In this document: piece after piece, positions 15,199 through 24,488 of the stretch
Position numbering within the stretch: the stretch's first letter is position 1
Layout: each line of letters starts with the position of its first letter
Assembly: GCF_021568905.1 (NCBI RefSeq)
Contig: NZ_JAKGSB010000005.1
Coordinates: 1 to 64,000, forward strand
Reading direction: 5' to 3'
DNA: 64,000 bases
Source of the DNA: Zavarzinia marina
GTDB lineage: Bacteria; Pseudomonadota; Alphaproteobacteria; Zavarziniales; Zavarziniaceae
The notes under the pieces: generated by a model
What the model was told of the DNA's origin: nothing
What the model saw: only the letters and a program-made list of their open reading frames with translations
Database searches by the model: none
Program-made: the position numbers and the translations under genes

Positions 15199-17116
15199 AC
15201 GACAGGCGCTCTCCTCCGCGCCCGGCGCCGCGGCGGCCCGCGGCGCGGGCGACGGCAATGGCCTGCTGGCCGGGCCCGTCGGCGACCGTCTGGTCGCGCG
15301 CCGCCTGATCGACCCCGACCGGCGCGAGGCGGCCCTGGATATCCTGCGGCATCGCGACGCCGATCCCGTGGATGTCCTGCTAGGCCTCGACCCCGCCGGC
15401 GACCGGGGCACGATCACCGACACCATCGCCGATACCCTTGATATTGCGCGCATCCACCCGGACCGGACGCCGCCCGACCCCGGCCTCGGCCGCCTCGAGG
15501 ATCTGCCGACCTATTGCCGGCACCTGATCATGCCCTGGCACGTCGCGCCGGACGCCGCGACGGTCTTCGCCTGCACCGCGCCCGGCCCCGAACGGCTGGC
15601 GCTCGCCCGGACCATGGCCGATGGCCCCGTGAGGCTGGCCGTGATCCCCCGCCCCGACCTGATGACGGCCCTGGCCGCTGTTTTCGCCGACGCCCTGTCG
15701 GATGAGGCGCGGCACGGCCTGCTGCGCCGTGCGCCCCGGCTGTCCGCCGGGCAGCCGGCGCCGGCCTGGCAGCGCGCCCTGCCGACCGGCCTGGCGCTCG
15801 CCCTTGCGGCCGGTCTCGCGCTGGCGCCGACCACGACCCTGGGCATCATGGGGGGCGCCGTCGCCGCCTTTTATCTGGCCAATCTGGCGCTGCGGCTGGT
15901 GCTGGTCTTCGCGTCGCTGCCCGCCGAATCCGTCCCCGCGCCGCCCCTCCTTGCCGATGCCGATCTGCCGAGCTACACCGTCCTCGTACCGCTCTACGGC
16001 GAGCCGGAAGTGCTGCCGCTGCTGGCGGATTCCCTGTGCCGGCTGGACTATCCGCCGGATCGTCTCGACGTGAAGCTGATCCTCGAGGCGGACGACGGCC
16101 CGACCCGCGCGGCCGCGGCCGCCCTCGATCTCGACGGGCGCTTCGACATCGTCGTGGTGCCGCCGTCGATGCCGCGCACCAAGCCCAAGGCCTGCAACTA
16201 CGCCCTGCCCCTGGCCAGGGGCGATCGCATCGTGATCTACGACGCCGAGGACCGGCCGGAGGCCGACCAATTGCGGAAGGCCGCCGCCGCCCTCGCCCAT
16301 GGCCCGGCGGACCTCGCCTGTGTCCAGGCGCGCCTGAATTTCGACAATGCCCAGGAAAACTGGCTGACGCGCATGTTCGCGCTCGATTACGCGCTGTGGT
16401 TCGACTATCTGCTGCCCGGCCTCGGGCGGCTCGGCATGCCGGTGCCGCTGGGCGGGACGTCGAACCATTTCCGGCGCGACGCCCTGGAGGCGGTGGGCGC
16501 CTGGGATCCCTTCAACGTGACCGAGGATGCCGACCTCGGGCTGCGCCTCCATGCCGCCGGCTATCGCGTCGGCGTGATCGATTCGACGACTTTCGAGGAA
16601 GCGACCTGCACGCCCATGAACTGGCTGCGCCAGCGCAGCCGCTGGATGAAGGGCTACATGCAGACCTTCGCCGTGCAGATGCGCGATCCCGCCGGCCTTT
16701 GGCGCCGCGTCGGCCCCTTGGGTTTCCTGGGTGTCACCGCCTTCGTCGGCGGCACGGCGGCGTCGAGCCTGCTCAATCCCGTGGTCTGGGCGCTGTTCCT
16801 GATCTGGGCCGTGGCGCCCGGCGCCGGCTGGCTGGACCCGCTGTTTCCGCCGGCGGTCATGGCCATGAGCGTCGTCAGCTGGGGCCTCGGGAATTTCAGC
16901 CTGCTCTATCTCGCCATGATCGCGCCGTTCCGGCGGCGCTGGTTCGGCCTGTCGCCCTGGGCGCTCACCGCCGGGATCTACTGGGGCTTCGTTTCGGTGG
17001 CGGCCTATCGGGCTCTCTGGCAGTGGCGGCGCCGCCCGTTCCACTGGGAGAAGACCCGCCACGGCCTCAGCCGCCATTTCGGCGCGGCCCTCGCGCGGCA
17101 CCGGCGGGATCCGTGA
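15176..17116 (+). CDS. processive family 2 glycosyltransferase with MshEN-like N-terminus
   Basis: A 646-residue membrane glycosyltransferase. About residues 30-190 have the L-V-x-R-x-L-I, R-E-A-A-L and alternating helix-strand pattern of MshEN/T2SSE_N domains, which bind c-di-GMP in some proteins; this part is inference. Two transmembrane helices follow near 200-245. The GT2 core then shows E-A-D-D-G (about 303), Y-D-A-E-D-R-P (about 355), T-E-D-A-D-L-G and Q-R-S-R-W (about 485), the acceptor motif of processive synthases. Three or more helices close the protein. Start is GTG at 15176; a later start is possible because the first 25 residues are low-complexity. It should extrude a polysaccharide across the inner membrane. 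Product unknown. Confidence 0.8.
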   Translation: MKPAGGHRRQALSSAPGAAAARGAGDGNGLLAGPVGDRLVARRLIDPDRREAALDILRHRDADPVDVLLGLDPAGDRGTITDTIADTLDIARIHPDRTPPDPGLGRLEDLPTYCRHLIMPWHVAPDAATVFACTAPGPERLALARTMADGPVRLAVIPRPDLMTALAAVFADALSDEARHGLLRRAPRLSAGQPAPAWQRALPTGLALALAAGLALAPTTTLGIMGGAVAAFYLANLALRLVLVFASLPAESVPAPPLLADADLPSYTVLVPLYGEPEVLPLLADSLCRLDYPPDRLDVKLILEADDGPTRAAAAALDLDGRFDIVVVPPSMPRTKPKACNYALPLARGDRIVIYDAEDRPEADQLRKAAAALAHGPADLACVQARLNFDNAQENWLTRMFALDYALWFDYLLPGLGRLGMPVPLGGTSNHFRRDALEAVGAWDPFNVTEDADLGLRLHAAGYRVGVIDSTTFEEATCTPMNWLRQRSRWMKGYMQTFAVQMRDPAGLWRRVGPLGFLGVTAFVGGTAASSLLNPVVWALFLIWAVAPGAGWLDPLFPPAVMAMSVVSWGLGNFSLLYLAMIAPFRRRWFGLSPWALTAGIYWGFVSVAAYRALWQWRRRPFHWEKTRHGLSRHFGAALARHRRDP

Positions 17117-18081
17117 CGGCGGCGCGGCGCTCCGCCGGTCTCGGGCGCCGCGCCGCGCCGCTGCTGGCACTGCCGCTTGTCTTCGCGCTGCTGCGCCTGA
17201 TGGTGCCGCCGGGGGCGGAAACCATCGCCGTCGACGGGGGCCTGGGATCGGCGCTGACGGTCCGGCTGGCCGGCATGCTGGCGTTCTGGCCCGGGCCGAA
17301 CGGCCCGTCGGGCGCGGACGGCATCGCCATTCTCGCCGCCCTCGCGACCGCCGCCCTGGTCGCGCCGTGGTCGTCGGCACGGGCGGCGGCGGGCCCCGCG
17401 ATCGCGCTCGGCGCCCTGGCGGGGCCGGGAACGGCGTTGCTCACCCTGCTCTCGGTCGCGCTCTGGCGCGGCTTTCGCCATGCCGAGGGCCGAAGCCTTT
17501 CGGGCCGGAACGGGGTCGGCGGCCTGGCCGTCATGGGGATCGCGCTGGCCCTGATGCCGCTGGTCCATGGCGCGGGCGCGGCCCTGGTGGTGGCCCTGGC
17601 GCCCGTTCTCGCGCTGACCCTGCCGGCCCCCCTGATCGTCGGTCAGGCCCTGGCCGGGGTCGCGCTGATCCTGGGCTTTCCCCTGGCTGTCGCCGCCGCC
17701 GGCCACGGCTTTGCCTGTCTCGTCCATGGTTGTCAGATCCTGGCGCCGGTCGCCGGCCTTCTCGGCCTGACCTCGGCCGGGGTCGGCGACTGGCCGAGGG
17801 CGATGGCGGCGGGCGGCGCCGTCGCGCTGCCGGCGGTCGTCGCCGGGCTTGGCCGGCGACGCGCGGCGCCAGCCGCCCTGTTCGGCCTGACGCCCGTGGC
17901 GGCCGCGCTGATCCATGGTCTCGGCGGGGGTGACCCGACGCCGGCGCTGATGGTCGCCCCCGCGATCGCGATGGTCGCCGCCGCCGGCATCGAAGGGCGG
18001 CGCACGGCGCGGGTGGTCGCCCTGCTGACGGCGGTGGGGGCCATCCTGCTGATGGTGGAGCCCTCGTGGACGTCCTCGTGA
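17113..18081 (+). CDS. polytopic membrane protein of polysaccharide operon
   Basis: A frame of 323 codons, very rich in Ala, Gly, Leu and Val, with about 8-10 predicted transmembrane segments and no recognisable family signature. The GTG start overlaps the glycosyltransferase stop as GTGA, and the end overlaps the next gene by 16 bp, so the three genes form one tight operon. A role in polymer export or as a synthase partner is suggested only by position. Confidence 0.65.
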   Translation: MTAARRSAGLGRRAAPLLALPLVFALLRLMVPPGAETIAVDGGLGSALTVRLAGMLAFWPGPNGPSGADGIAILAALATAALVAPWSSARAAAGPAIALGALAGPGTALLTLLSVALWRGFRHAEGRSLSGRNGVGGLAVMGIALALMPLVHGAGAALVVALAPVLALTLPAPLIVGQALAGVALILGFPLAVAAAGHGFACLVHGCQILAPVAGLLGLTSAGVGDWPRAMAAGGAVALPAVVAGLGRRRAAPAALFGLTPVAAALIHGLGGGDPTPALMVAPAIAMVAAAGIEGRRTARVVALLTAVGAILLMVEPSWTSS

Positions 18082-18965
18082 TTCCCGACGATCGCGCGGA
18101 CGGCGCCGAATGGGCCGAAGGCCTGCGTGGCAACGGCTTCCTTGTCGCCGCCGCCGCCTGGCCGCCGGACGCGGCACGGCCCGCCGCCGTCGTGATCCTG
18201 GACCGTCCGGCACCCGAGATGCTGGGTCAGCGCCTCGCCACCCTCGCCGCCCATCCGGCCCTGGCCGAAGCGGTCGTCCTGGTCCGGACCGACGACGCGG
18301 ACAGCCGCCGCCACTGCCGCCTGGCCGGCGCCTTTCCCCTGCCGGTCGGGGCGGGTGGCGACTGCGGCGCCGCCACCCTTCTCCTCGCCCTCCGCCTGTG
18401 GGGCGAGACCGCGCGGCGCCGGACCCTGGAGGACGATCGCCAGCGCCTGGCGGCGGAACGGGCGGCGCTGAGCGCCCTGGCCCCTTTCGCCGGTGCCGGC
18501 GAGATCCTCTCGCCCGAGACCGGACGCTACCGCGCCCGGCGCCTGCTGACCTACGGGCCGGCCACCGTCCTGGTCCTGGCGATCGACGATTTCGACGGCC
18601 TGCGCCGGGGTTTCGGCCTGGAGACGGCAGCCAGGGCCGAGGACGCGGTCGCCGCCCTGCTGGCCGAAACGCCGGCCCGTCTGGGCGACATGGCCTGCGG
18701 GCGGGGTCCCGGCCTCGGCTGGATCATCTGGCTGGCGGGCGATACGCGGGCAAGTGCCAGCGCCCTGGCCCATGCCCTGCTGGACCGGGTGCGCGCCGCC
18801 GGACTGACGGCGTCGCCGCTACGCGCCGAAGCCCGCATCACGATATCCGCCGGCATCGCCCCGGCCCCGGCCCGATCCGACGCGGAGGCGGCCGAAGAGG
18901 CGGCGGAGGCGGCGCTTCGCCTCGCCGCCAGCCTCGGCGGCGACCGCATCCGATGGGCCGGCTGA
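18066..18965 (+). CDS. degenerate GGDEF-like regulatory protein
   Basis: A 299-residue soluble protein starting at GTG. Residues 1-100 have a receiver-like alternating pattern (D-V-L-V-I-P-D-D, V-V-I-L-D-R-P) but no clear phospho-acceptor set. Residues 150-295 resemble a GGDEF domain in layout: R-Y-R-A-R-R-L-L, an L-A-I-D-D-F-D-G-L-R-R-G-F-G strand-helix unit like the substrate-binding part of cyclases, and a final I-T-I-S-A-G-I-A-P strand. The signature loop is G-R-G-P-G-L-G-W instead of G-G-D-E-F, so cyclase activity is not expected. It is likely an inactive sensor or regulator for the upstream glycosyltransferase. Confidence 0.6.
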   Translation: MDVLVIPDDRADGAEWAEGLRGNGFLVAAAAWPPDAARPAAVVILDRPAPEMLGQRLATLAAHPALAEAVVLVRTDDADSRRHCRLAGAFPLPVGAGGDCGAATLLLALRLWGETARRRTLEDDRQRLAAERAALSALAPFAGAGEILSPETGRYRARRLLTYGPATVLVLAIDDFDGLRRGFGLETAARAEDAVAALLAETPARLGDMACGRGPGLGWIIWLAGDTRASASALAHALLDRVRAAGLTASPLRAEARITISAGIAPAPARSDAEAAEEAAEAALRLAASLGGDRIRWAG

Positions 18966-19038
18966 CGCGGCCCGGGCGCGGGGTGGGGTTTCGCGCCTTG
19001 CACGTGCGCGGCCGGGCCGCCGCGGTTAATGTCGCGCC

Positions 19039-20274
19039 ATGTCCGATGCCGCCAATTCCAACAGTCCCCATGGATCGACCGCGACACCGGCGCCGCTCGG
19101 CCGCCTCGGCCTGATCGCGCTGCTCGGCGCGCTGACCGCCTTCGCGCCGCTGTCGATCGATATGTATCTGCCGGCCTTTCCCGCCCTGCAGGCCCATTTC
19201 GGGGTCGGTCCGGGCGCCGTGCAGGCGACCTTGGCGGCCTTCTTCGTCGGCCTCGCCATCGGCCAGTCGATCCATGGCCCGCTGTCGGACCGGCTGGGCC
19301 GGCGCCTGCCGCTGATCGCGGGTGTTCTCGTCTATGTCGCGACCTCGATCGCCGCCGTCTTCGCGCCCGACGTCGAAACCCTGACCGTGCTGCGCCTCGT
19401 GCAGGGGCTGGGCGGCTGCGCCGGCATCGTCATCGCCCGCGCCATGGTGCGCGACCTGTTCGACGAGCGCGACTCGGCCCGGGTCTATTCCATGCTGATG
19501 CTGGTCATGGGGGTGGCGCCGATCCTGGCGCCGCTGCTCGGCGGACAATTGCTGACGGTCGCCGACTGGCGCTGGATCTTCGTCTCGCTCGCCCTGTTCG
19601 GGATCGCCTGCCTCGCGGCGGCACTCTTCGTCCTGCCGGAGAGCCTGCCGCCGGACCGGCGCCAGCGCGGTGGACCGGGGCCGGTGCTGCGGGCCTATGC
19701 CCGCCTCGCGCTCGATCGCGAATTCATGGGCTTCGCGCTCGCCAGCGGGTTCGTGCTGGCCGGCATGTTCGCCTATATCACCGGCTCGCCCTTCGTCTTC
19801 ATCACCCTGCACGGCGTCAGTCCGCAGGATTTCGGCTTCCTGTTCGGCCTCAACGCGGCGGGTCTGATCGGCGCCAGCCAGCTCAACCTGCGCCTGCTGA
19901 GACGGTTCGAGGGGCGGCGCATCCTGACCTTCGCCCTGTTCGCCAACGGCGCCTCGGCGCTGGCGCTGGCCGCGGTGACCCTGTGGGACGGGGCGCCGCT
20001 GGCCGCCGTGCTGGGGCCGCTGTTCCTGACCATCGCCAGCCTCGGCTTCGTCACGGCGAACGCCATGGCGGCGGCGATGTCGCGCGCCGGCGCCCATGCC
20101 GGCGTCGCCTCGGCCCTGATCGGTCTGATGCAATTCGTTCTGGGAGCGGTGGCCGGCGGCCTGGTCGGCGCCTTCGAGGACGGCACCGCCGCCCCCATGG
20201 GCCTGACCATCGCCGGCTTCAGCCTGGCCGGCATCGCGGCGCACCGGCAATTGACCGGGCGCCGCGGGGACTGA
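19039..20274 (+). CDS. Bcr/CflA family drug-resistance MFS transporter
   Basis: A 411-residue, 12-helix major facilitator. The N-terminal helix has A-P-L-S-I-D-M-Y-L-P-A-F-P, diagnostic of Bcr/CflA exporters, and loop 2-3 has G-P-L-S-D-R-L-G-R-R. The helix-4 region reads L-R-L-V-Q-G-L-G-G-C-A-G. Such proteins use the proton gradient to export small drugs or metabolites. It stands alone, convergent with the next gene with only 3 bp between stops. Substrate cannot be told. Confidence 0.88.
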   Translation: MSDAANSNSPHGSTATPAPLGRLGLIALLGALTAFAPLSIDMYLPAFPALQAHFGVGPGAVQATLAAFFVGLAIGQSIHGPLSDRLGRRLPLIAGVLVYVATSIAAVFAPDVETLTVLRLVQGLGGCAGIVIARAMVRDLFDERDSARVYSMLMLVMGVAPILAPLLGGQLLTVADWRWIFVSLALFGIACLAAALFVLPESLPPDRRQRGGPGPVLRAYARLALDREFMGFALASGFVLAGMFAYITGSPFVFITLHGVSPQDFGFLFGLNAAGLIGASQLNLRLLRRFEGRRILTFALFANGASALALAAVTLWDGAPLAAVLGPLFLTIASLGFVTANAMAAAMSRAGAHAGVASALIGLMQFVLGAVAGGLVGAFEDGTAAPMGLTIAGFSLAGIAAHRQLTGRRGD

Positions 20275-20277
20275 CGA

Positions 20278-21093
20278 TCACGCCTCGTAGGCGGTCTTGT
20301 ACTGATCGATCAGGTGACGGGTGTCCTTCTGCCAGGGGTGGAAGCCCGGCTTCAGGTAAGCCATGTAGTGGGGCAGCGTGCGCAGGAAGACGCCGGGGCT
20401 GACGAAGCTGAAGCGCAGCATGCCCAGCACCAGGTTGCGGAAGCCGCCGTAACCCCGCGCGCGCATGAAGTGGCGCGCGTTGAAGCGGGTGTGACCGACG
20501 AAGATCCGCGTCGCGAAGGCGAGCGCGCGCATCCGCATGGCATAGCCCTTCAGGCCCTTCGGCCCGACCGCGTTCCAGACGTCGAAGGCGACCGACTTGT
20601 GTTCCGCCTCCTCGATCGCGTGCCAGCGCCAGACCCGGGCGAATTCCGCCTCCGCCCCCTCGAAGAATTCGGGGTGCTCGAGCACATGCTCGGCCAGCAT
20701 GGCGGTGAAATGCTCGAAGGCGCAGGTCACCGCCAGGCGATACTCGGGCGACTCGTCCCGGCGCAGCTTGTCGGCCTCGGCCGCGAGGCGGGCTTCGAGG
20801 GAGGCGACATTGCCGCCGAAGGCCTCGACCGCCTTGTTGTAGCGGCGATGCTCGCGCGAATGGATGCCTTCCTGCTGCTGGAAGCCGGTGATGTCGGCCT
20901 GGAGCTGCGGATCGGCGATCCGGTCGCGGAAATACACCACCGATTCGATGAAGAACGTCTCGCCGATCGGGAACAGCACGGACGCGCCATCCATGATGGC
21001 GGTGGCGACCGGATCGCCGGCGAACCAGTTGCGCTTGTCCTCGCCCGCCAGGGCGAACTTGATGTTGCGCGGAACGATTTCGTGAGCAGTCAT
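20278..21093 (-). CDS. PF10118-type metal-dependent hydrolase family protein (paralogue 1)
   Basis: A 271-residue helical protein. Conserved segments shared with its neighbour are K-R-N-W-F-A-G-D-P, H-S-R-E-H-R-R-Y-N, F-E-H-F-T-A-M-L and W-H-A-I-E-E-A-E-H-K-S-V. The repeated Glu-x-x-His spacing suggests a ferritin-like di-metal site; the family name says hydrolase but chemistry is poorly defined. It ends with F-H-P-W-Q-K-D-T-R. It is about 70% identical by eye to the next gene, so a tandem duplication is likely. It is the last gene of an SDR-led unit under a divergent TetR gene. Confidence 0.82.
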   Translation of the reverse strand: MTAHEIVPRNIKFALAGEDKRNWFAGDPVATAIMDGASVLFPIGETFFIESVVYFRDRIADPQLQADITGFQQQEGIHSREHRRYNKAVEAFGGNVASLEARLAAEADKLRRDESPEYRLAVTCAFEHFTAMLAEHVLEHPEFFEGAEAEFARVWRWHAIEEAEHKSVAFDVWNAVGPKGLKGYAMRMRALAFATRIFVGHTRFNARHFMRARGYGGFRNLVLGMLRFSFVSPGVFLRTLPHYMAYLKPGFHPWQKDTRHLIDQYKTAYEA

Positions 21094-21112
21094 CGTGTGA
21101 GCCCTTTTACCT

Positions 21113-21931
21113 TCAGGCCTCGTAGGCCGACTTGAATTTCTCGATCAGGTGGCGGTTGTCGTGCTGCCAGGGATGGAAGCCGGGCTTGAAATAGGCCAGA
21201 TAGGCCGGCAGCGAGCGGCGCAGCACACCCGGCTTGATCAGCGAGAAATAGAGCACGCCGAGAACCGTGGTGCGGAACCCGCCGTAACCGCGGGCGCGCA
21301 GCAGGGCGCGGGCGTTGTAGCGGCTCTGGCCGACGAAGACGGAGGTCGCCTTCATCATGGCGCGAGCACGCATCCAGTAACCCTTCAGGCCCTTGGGCCC
21401 GACGACGTTCCAGACGTCGTAGGCGACCGACTTGTGCTCGGCTTCCTCGATCGCGTGCCAGTGCCAGATGCGCGAGAATTCGGGATCGGCGCCGGCCATG
21501 AAGTCCGGATGGGCCAGCAGGTCGTCCGCCAGCATGGCGGTGAAATGCTCGAAGGCGCAGGTCAGCGCCAGCTTGTATTCCGGCGAGGCGTTGCGGCGCT
21601 CCAGTTCGTCGATCTCGGCCTGCAGACGGCCTTCCAGCTCGGCGATGTTGCCGCCGAAGGCTTCGACCGCCTTGTTGTAGCGGCGGTGCTCGCGCGAATG
21701 GATGCCTTCCTGCTGCTGGAAGCCGGTGATTTCGGCCTGGAGCTGCGGGTCGGCGATCCGGTCGCGGAAATGAACCACGGACTGGATGAAGAAGGTCTCG
21801 CCCAGCGGGAACAGGATGGAGGCGCCGTCCATGATGGCGGTCGCCACCGGATTGCCGGCGAACCAGTTGCGCTTGTCCTCGCCCGCCAGGGCGAACTTGA
21901 TGTTGCGCGGCTTGATTTCTGCCAGGCTCAT
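21113..21931 (-). CDS. PF10118-type metal-dependent hydrolase family protein (paralogue 2)
   Basis: A 272-residue paralogue of the preceding protein, 19 bp away, with all the same His/Glu motifs: H-S-R-E-H-R-R-Y-N, E-H-F-T-A-M-L and W-H-A-I-E-E-A-E-H-K-S-V. The start at 21931 matches the paralogue's N-terminus (I-K-P-R-N-I-K-F-A-L-A-G-E-D-K). The frame stays open far upstream but that part overlaps the SDR and lacks sense. The two copies differ mostly in the middle of the protein, which may reflect different substrates or a heteromer. Confidence 0.83.
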   Translation of the reverse strand: MSLAEIKPRNIKFALAGEDKRNWFAGNPVATAIMDGASILFPLGETFFIQSVVHFRDRIADPQLQAEITGFQQQEGIHSREHRRYNKAVEAFGGNIAELEGRLQAEIDELERRNASPEYKLALTCAFEHFTAMLADDLLAHPDFMAGADPEFSRIWHWHAIEEAEHKSVAYDVWNVVGPKGLKGYWMRARAMMKATSVFVGQSRYNARALLRARGYGGFRTTVLGVLYFSLIKPGVLRRSLPAYLAYFKPGFHPWQHDNRHLIEKFKSAYEA

Positions 21932-21960
21932 GTTCGTTTCTCCTCGCAAGGCCACGGGGC

Positions 21961-22833
21961 TCAGGGCCGTGCCGTGGCGGCGTTGGTGTTCTTGTTCTTC
22001 GCCCCCCGCGCGACGCCACCGAAGGCCATGCGCACGAGCGAGGCGTAAGCAACAGGCAACAGGCGCGCGAGACCCGAGATCACCCGGGCGTCGGGGCCGA
22101 TGAGGATCCGGGGGGAGCGTTTCTCGATGCCCCGGATGATGGTCGCGGCCGCCTGCGCCGGCGTGGTGCGGGCGACTTCCTCGAAGCGGCGCGCGATGGC
22201 CTCGGCCGATTCGGCGCCTTCCGGCAGTTCGATCACGCGCGCCGACTTCGCGATATTCGTCTTGATGCCGCCGGGATGGACGCAGCCGATATGGACGCCC
22301 GATCCGTGCATCTCCTGGCGCAGGGTCTCGGTGAAGCCGCGCACGGCGAATTTCGCCGCGCAATAGGCGCCCTGCCCGGGCACGCCGATCAGGCCGAAGA
22401 CGCTGGAGACATTGACGATGGAACCGGCCTTCCTTTCCGTCATATGGGGCAGGAAAGCCTTGGTGCCATGCACCACGCCCCAGAAATTGATGCCCATCAG
22501 CCAGTCGATCTGGTCGATCGGCAGGCTGGCGATGGAGCCGACCAGGGCGACGCCGGCATTGTTGATCACCACGTCCGCGCCACCCATCTCGCCGATCACC
22601 TTGTCGGCATAGGCGAAGAAGGCGTCACGGTCGGCGACGTCCAGGCGATCGGCCAGGACGGTGGCGCCGCCGCGCCGCAACTCTTCGGCCAGAGTGTTCA
22701 GACCGTCGATGTTCACGTCGGAGAGGGCGAGCTTCGCGCCGCGGCGGGCGAAGTCCCGGGCGAGCGCCTGACCGATGCCGGAAGCGGCGCCGGTGACGAC
22801 CACGACCTTTCCCTCGAACATATCCTGAGCCAT
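21961..22833 (-). CDS. short-chain dehydrogenase/reductase
   Basis: A 290-residue classical SDR. The cofactor motif T-G-A-A-S-G-I-G is near residues 14-21, N-N-A-G near 92, the catalytic Ser in V-N-V-S-S near 143, and the Tyr/Lys in Y-C-A-A-K near 157-161. A C-terminal extension of about 40 residues, partly hydrophobic and basic (L-L-P-V-A-Y-A-S-L-V-R), may touch the membrane, as in lipid-active SDRs. It is the first gene of the unit with the two PF10118 proteins and is divergent from a TetR gene. Confidence 0.87.
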   Translation of the reverse strand: MAQDMFEGKVVVVTGAASGIGQALARDFARRGAKLALSDVNIDGLNTLAEELRRGGATVLADRLDVADRDAFFAYADKVIGEMGGADVVINNAGVALVGSIASLPIDQIDWLMGINFWGVVHGTKAFLPHMTERKAGSIVNVSSVFGLIGVPGQGAYCAAKFAVRGFTETLRQEMHGSGVHIGCVHPGGIKTNIAKSARVIELPEGAESAEAIARRFEEVARTTPAQAAATIIRGIEKRSPRILIGPDARVISGLARLLPVAYASLVRMAFGGVARGAKNKNTNAATARP

Positions 22834-22878
22834 CCGTCTCTCCCTTTATGGCGATGTTTTCTCACCTGACCAAACTTA

Positions 22879-22890
22879 TGTCAATCGACA
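22879..22890. promoter_or_regulatory. candidate TetR operator
   Basis: The 142-bp AT-rich gap between the divergent SDR and TetR genes contains TGTC-AATC-GACA, extended on both sides by T/A-rich near-symmetric sequence (TTA...TAA). It is the best operator candidate here. Confidence 0.4.
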
Positions 22891-22975
22891 AATAAAACCA
22901 TTTTGCGGCGAATGCTTGAACCCACCGGGGCCTTGACGCATTGTGCCCGGGAACTGGAAAGCAAACGGAGTGGCG

Positions 22976-23668
22976 GTGTCGCGTCCCGTCTTCGATGACC
23001 TGCAGGCCCGCCTGCGCTCGCTGGCGCGGGGCGATCTGCCTTCGGCGGTGGCCCTGCCGGGCAGCCGCGCCGAACGCTCGGCGGCGCTGCGCGCCCGCAT
23101 CATCGAGGTCGCGAAGGCCGAATTCGCCGCCAAGGGCTATGACGGTGCCTCGGTGCGGGGCATTGCCGCCACGGCCGGCATCGAACAGGGCCACCTCGGC
23201 TATCATTTCAAGACGAAACGCGCGCTTTGGGAAGCGACCGTCGATGTCGTCTTCGCCGATTTCCCGGAAACCGTGCAGGAAATGCCGGTACCGCGCACCT
23301 ATGACGACGCCCGCATGGTCATGCGCGCCATGCTGCAGAATTACGCGACCTATTGCATCGCGGCGCCCGAGCACGCACGCTTCGTCTTCAACGAGGCCTC
23401 GGCCGGCGGCGAGCGCCTGGAATGGATGGTGGAGCGCCACATCCGCAAGCGGGTGAAGGCGATGGAGCCGGTCTTCCGCGCCGCGCGCGACCGGGGCGCG
23501 GTGGCCGCGACGTCGTTCGAGGCCTTCATGGTCTCGTTCCTCGCCGCCTTCGGCCTCACCTATGCGCTGCACACCTTCCAGGCCGCGATCTTCGGCCCGC
23601 CCGGCGCCGATCCCGGCACGATCCCGCCCGTGCCGATCGACGAGATGATCGCCCTCTTCGTGAAATAG
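22976..23668 (+). CDS. TetR family transcriptional regulator
   Basis: A regulator of about 230 residues. The DNA-binding domain has A-R-I-I-E-V-A-K-A-E-F-A-A-K-G-Y, then G-I-A-A-T-A-G-I-E-Q-G-H-L-G-Y-H-F, the usual TetR helix-turn-helix ending in Y-H-F. The ligand domain follows. Start GTG 22976 was chosen because AACGGAG lies 5 bp upstream; GTG 22970 and 22943 are in frame and possible. Divergence from the SDR-PF10118 unit suggests it controls that unit. Confidence 0.85.
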   Translation: MSRPVFDDLQARLRSLARGDLPSAVALPGSRAERSAALRARIIEVAKAEFAAKGYDGASVRGIAATAGIEQGHLGYHFKTKRALWEATVDVVFADFPETVQEMPVPRTYDDARMVMRAMLQNYATYCIAAPEHARFVFNEASAGGERLEWMVERHIRKRVKAMEPVFRAARDRGAVAATSFEAFMVSFLAAFGLTYALHTFQAAIFGPPGADPGTIPPVPIDEMIALFVK

Positions 23669-23680
23669 GCCGGAACCGCC

Positions 23681-24322
23681 TCAGGACGCCTGCGCGACCG
23701 GCATCAGGCCGCCCGCCCGCTCGATGAAGGCGGCGATGTCGGCGACCCCGTCGCCCTTGGCCGCGCGGGCGAAGACGAAGGGTTTCTCTCCCCGCATCAG
23801 TTTGGCGTCCCGGTCCATCACGCCGAGGTCGGCGCCGACCAGGGGCGCCAGATCGGTCTTGTTGATGACCAGGAGATCGGAGCGGGTGATGCCCGGGCCG
23901 CCCTTCCGCGGGATCTTGTCGCCCGCCGAGACGTCGATGACGTAGATCGTCAGGTCGGCCAGTTCGGGGCTGAAGGTGGCGGCCAGATTGTCGCCGCCGG
24001 ATTCGATCAGCACGAGATCGAGATCGGGGAAGCGCCGCCGCATCTCCGCGACCGCCGCCAGATTGATCGAGGCATCCTCGCGGATCGCGGTATGGGGACA
24101 GCCGCCGGTCTCCACCCCCAGGATCCGGTCCGGCGAAAGACTGCCGGCGCGGGTCAGGAATTCCGCGTCTTCCTTGGTGTAGATGTCATTGGTGATGGCG
24201 GCGATGTCGTAGCGCGCCCCCAGGAGCTTGCACAGCTTGTCCATCAGCGCCGTCTTGCCCGAGCCGACGGGCCCGCCGACGCCGACACGCAGGGGACCAT
24301 GGGGGTTTCGGTTACTCGTCAT
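23681..24322 (-). CDS. ureG: urease accessory GTPase UreG
   Basis: A 213-residue SIMIBI GTPase that powers nickel delivery to urease. The P-loop G-P-V-G-S-G-K-T is near 15-22, the metal-binding Cys-Pro-His in [11 protein letters not shown] near 70, E-S-G-G-D-N near 104, and the G4 motif N-K-T-D near 156. Length is normal. It is the last urease gene and is separated from ureF by an opposite-strand YciI-like gene, so it may need its own promoter inside or beyond that insert. Confidence 0.96.
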   Translation of the reverse strand: MTSNRNPHGPLRVGVGGPVGSGKTALMDKLCKLLGARYDIAAITNDIYTKEDAEFLTRAGSLSPDRILGVETGGCPHTAIREDASINLAAVAEMRRRFPDLDLVLIESGGDNLAATFSPELADLTIYVIDVSAGDKIPRKGGPGITRSDLLVINKTDLAPLVGADLGVMDRDAKLMRGEKPFVFARAAKGDGVADIAAFIERAGGLMPVAQAS

Positions 24323-24488
24323 CGGGCACATCCAACAGAAATCGCGGGCAGCCGAAAGAGTAGCGGGGTTTCGCCGGCCCAGGCAACAGGACCGCCGTTC
24401 CCAAAAAATGCGCCATGCTGTCGGCACCGGCCCGCCGGCCGCGTCGTATCGACGGAAAGGGCGACGGGCCCGAGCGAAGGAGAGCGAC

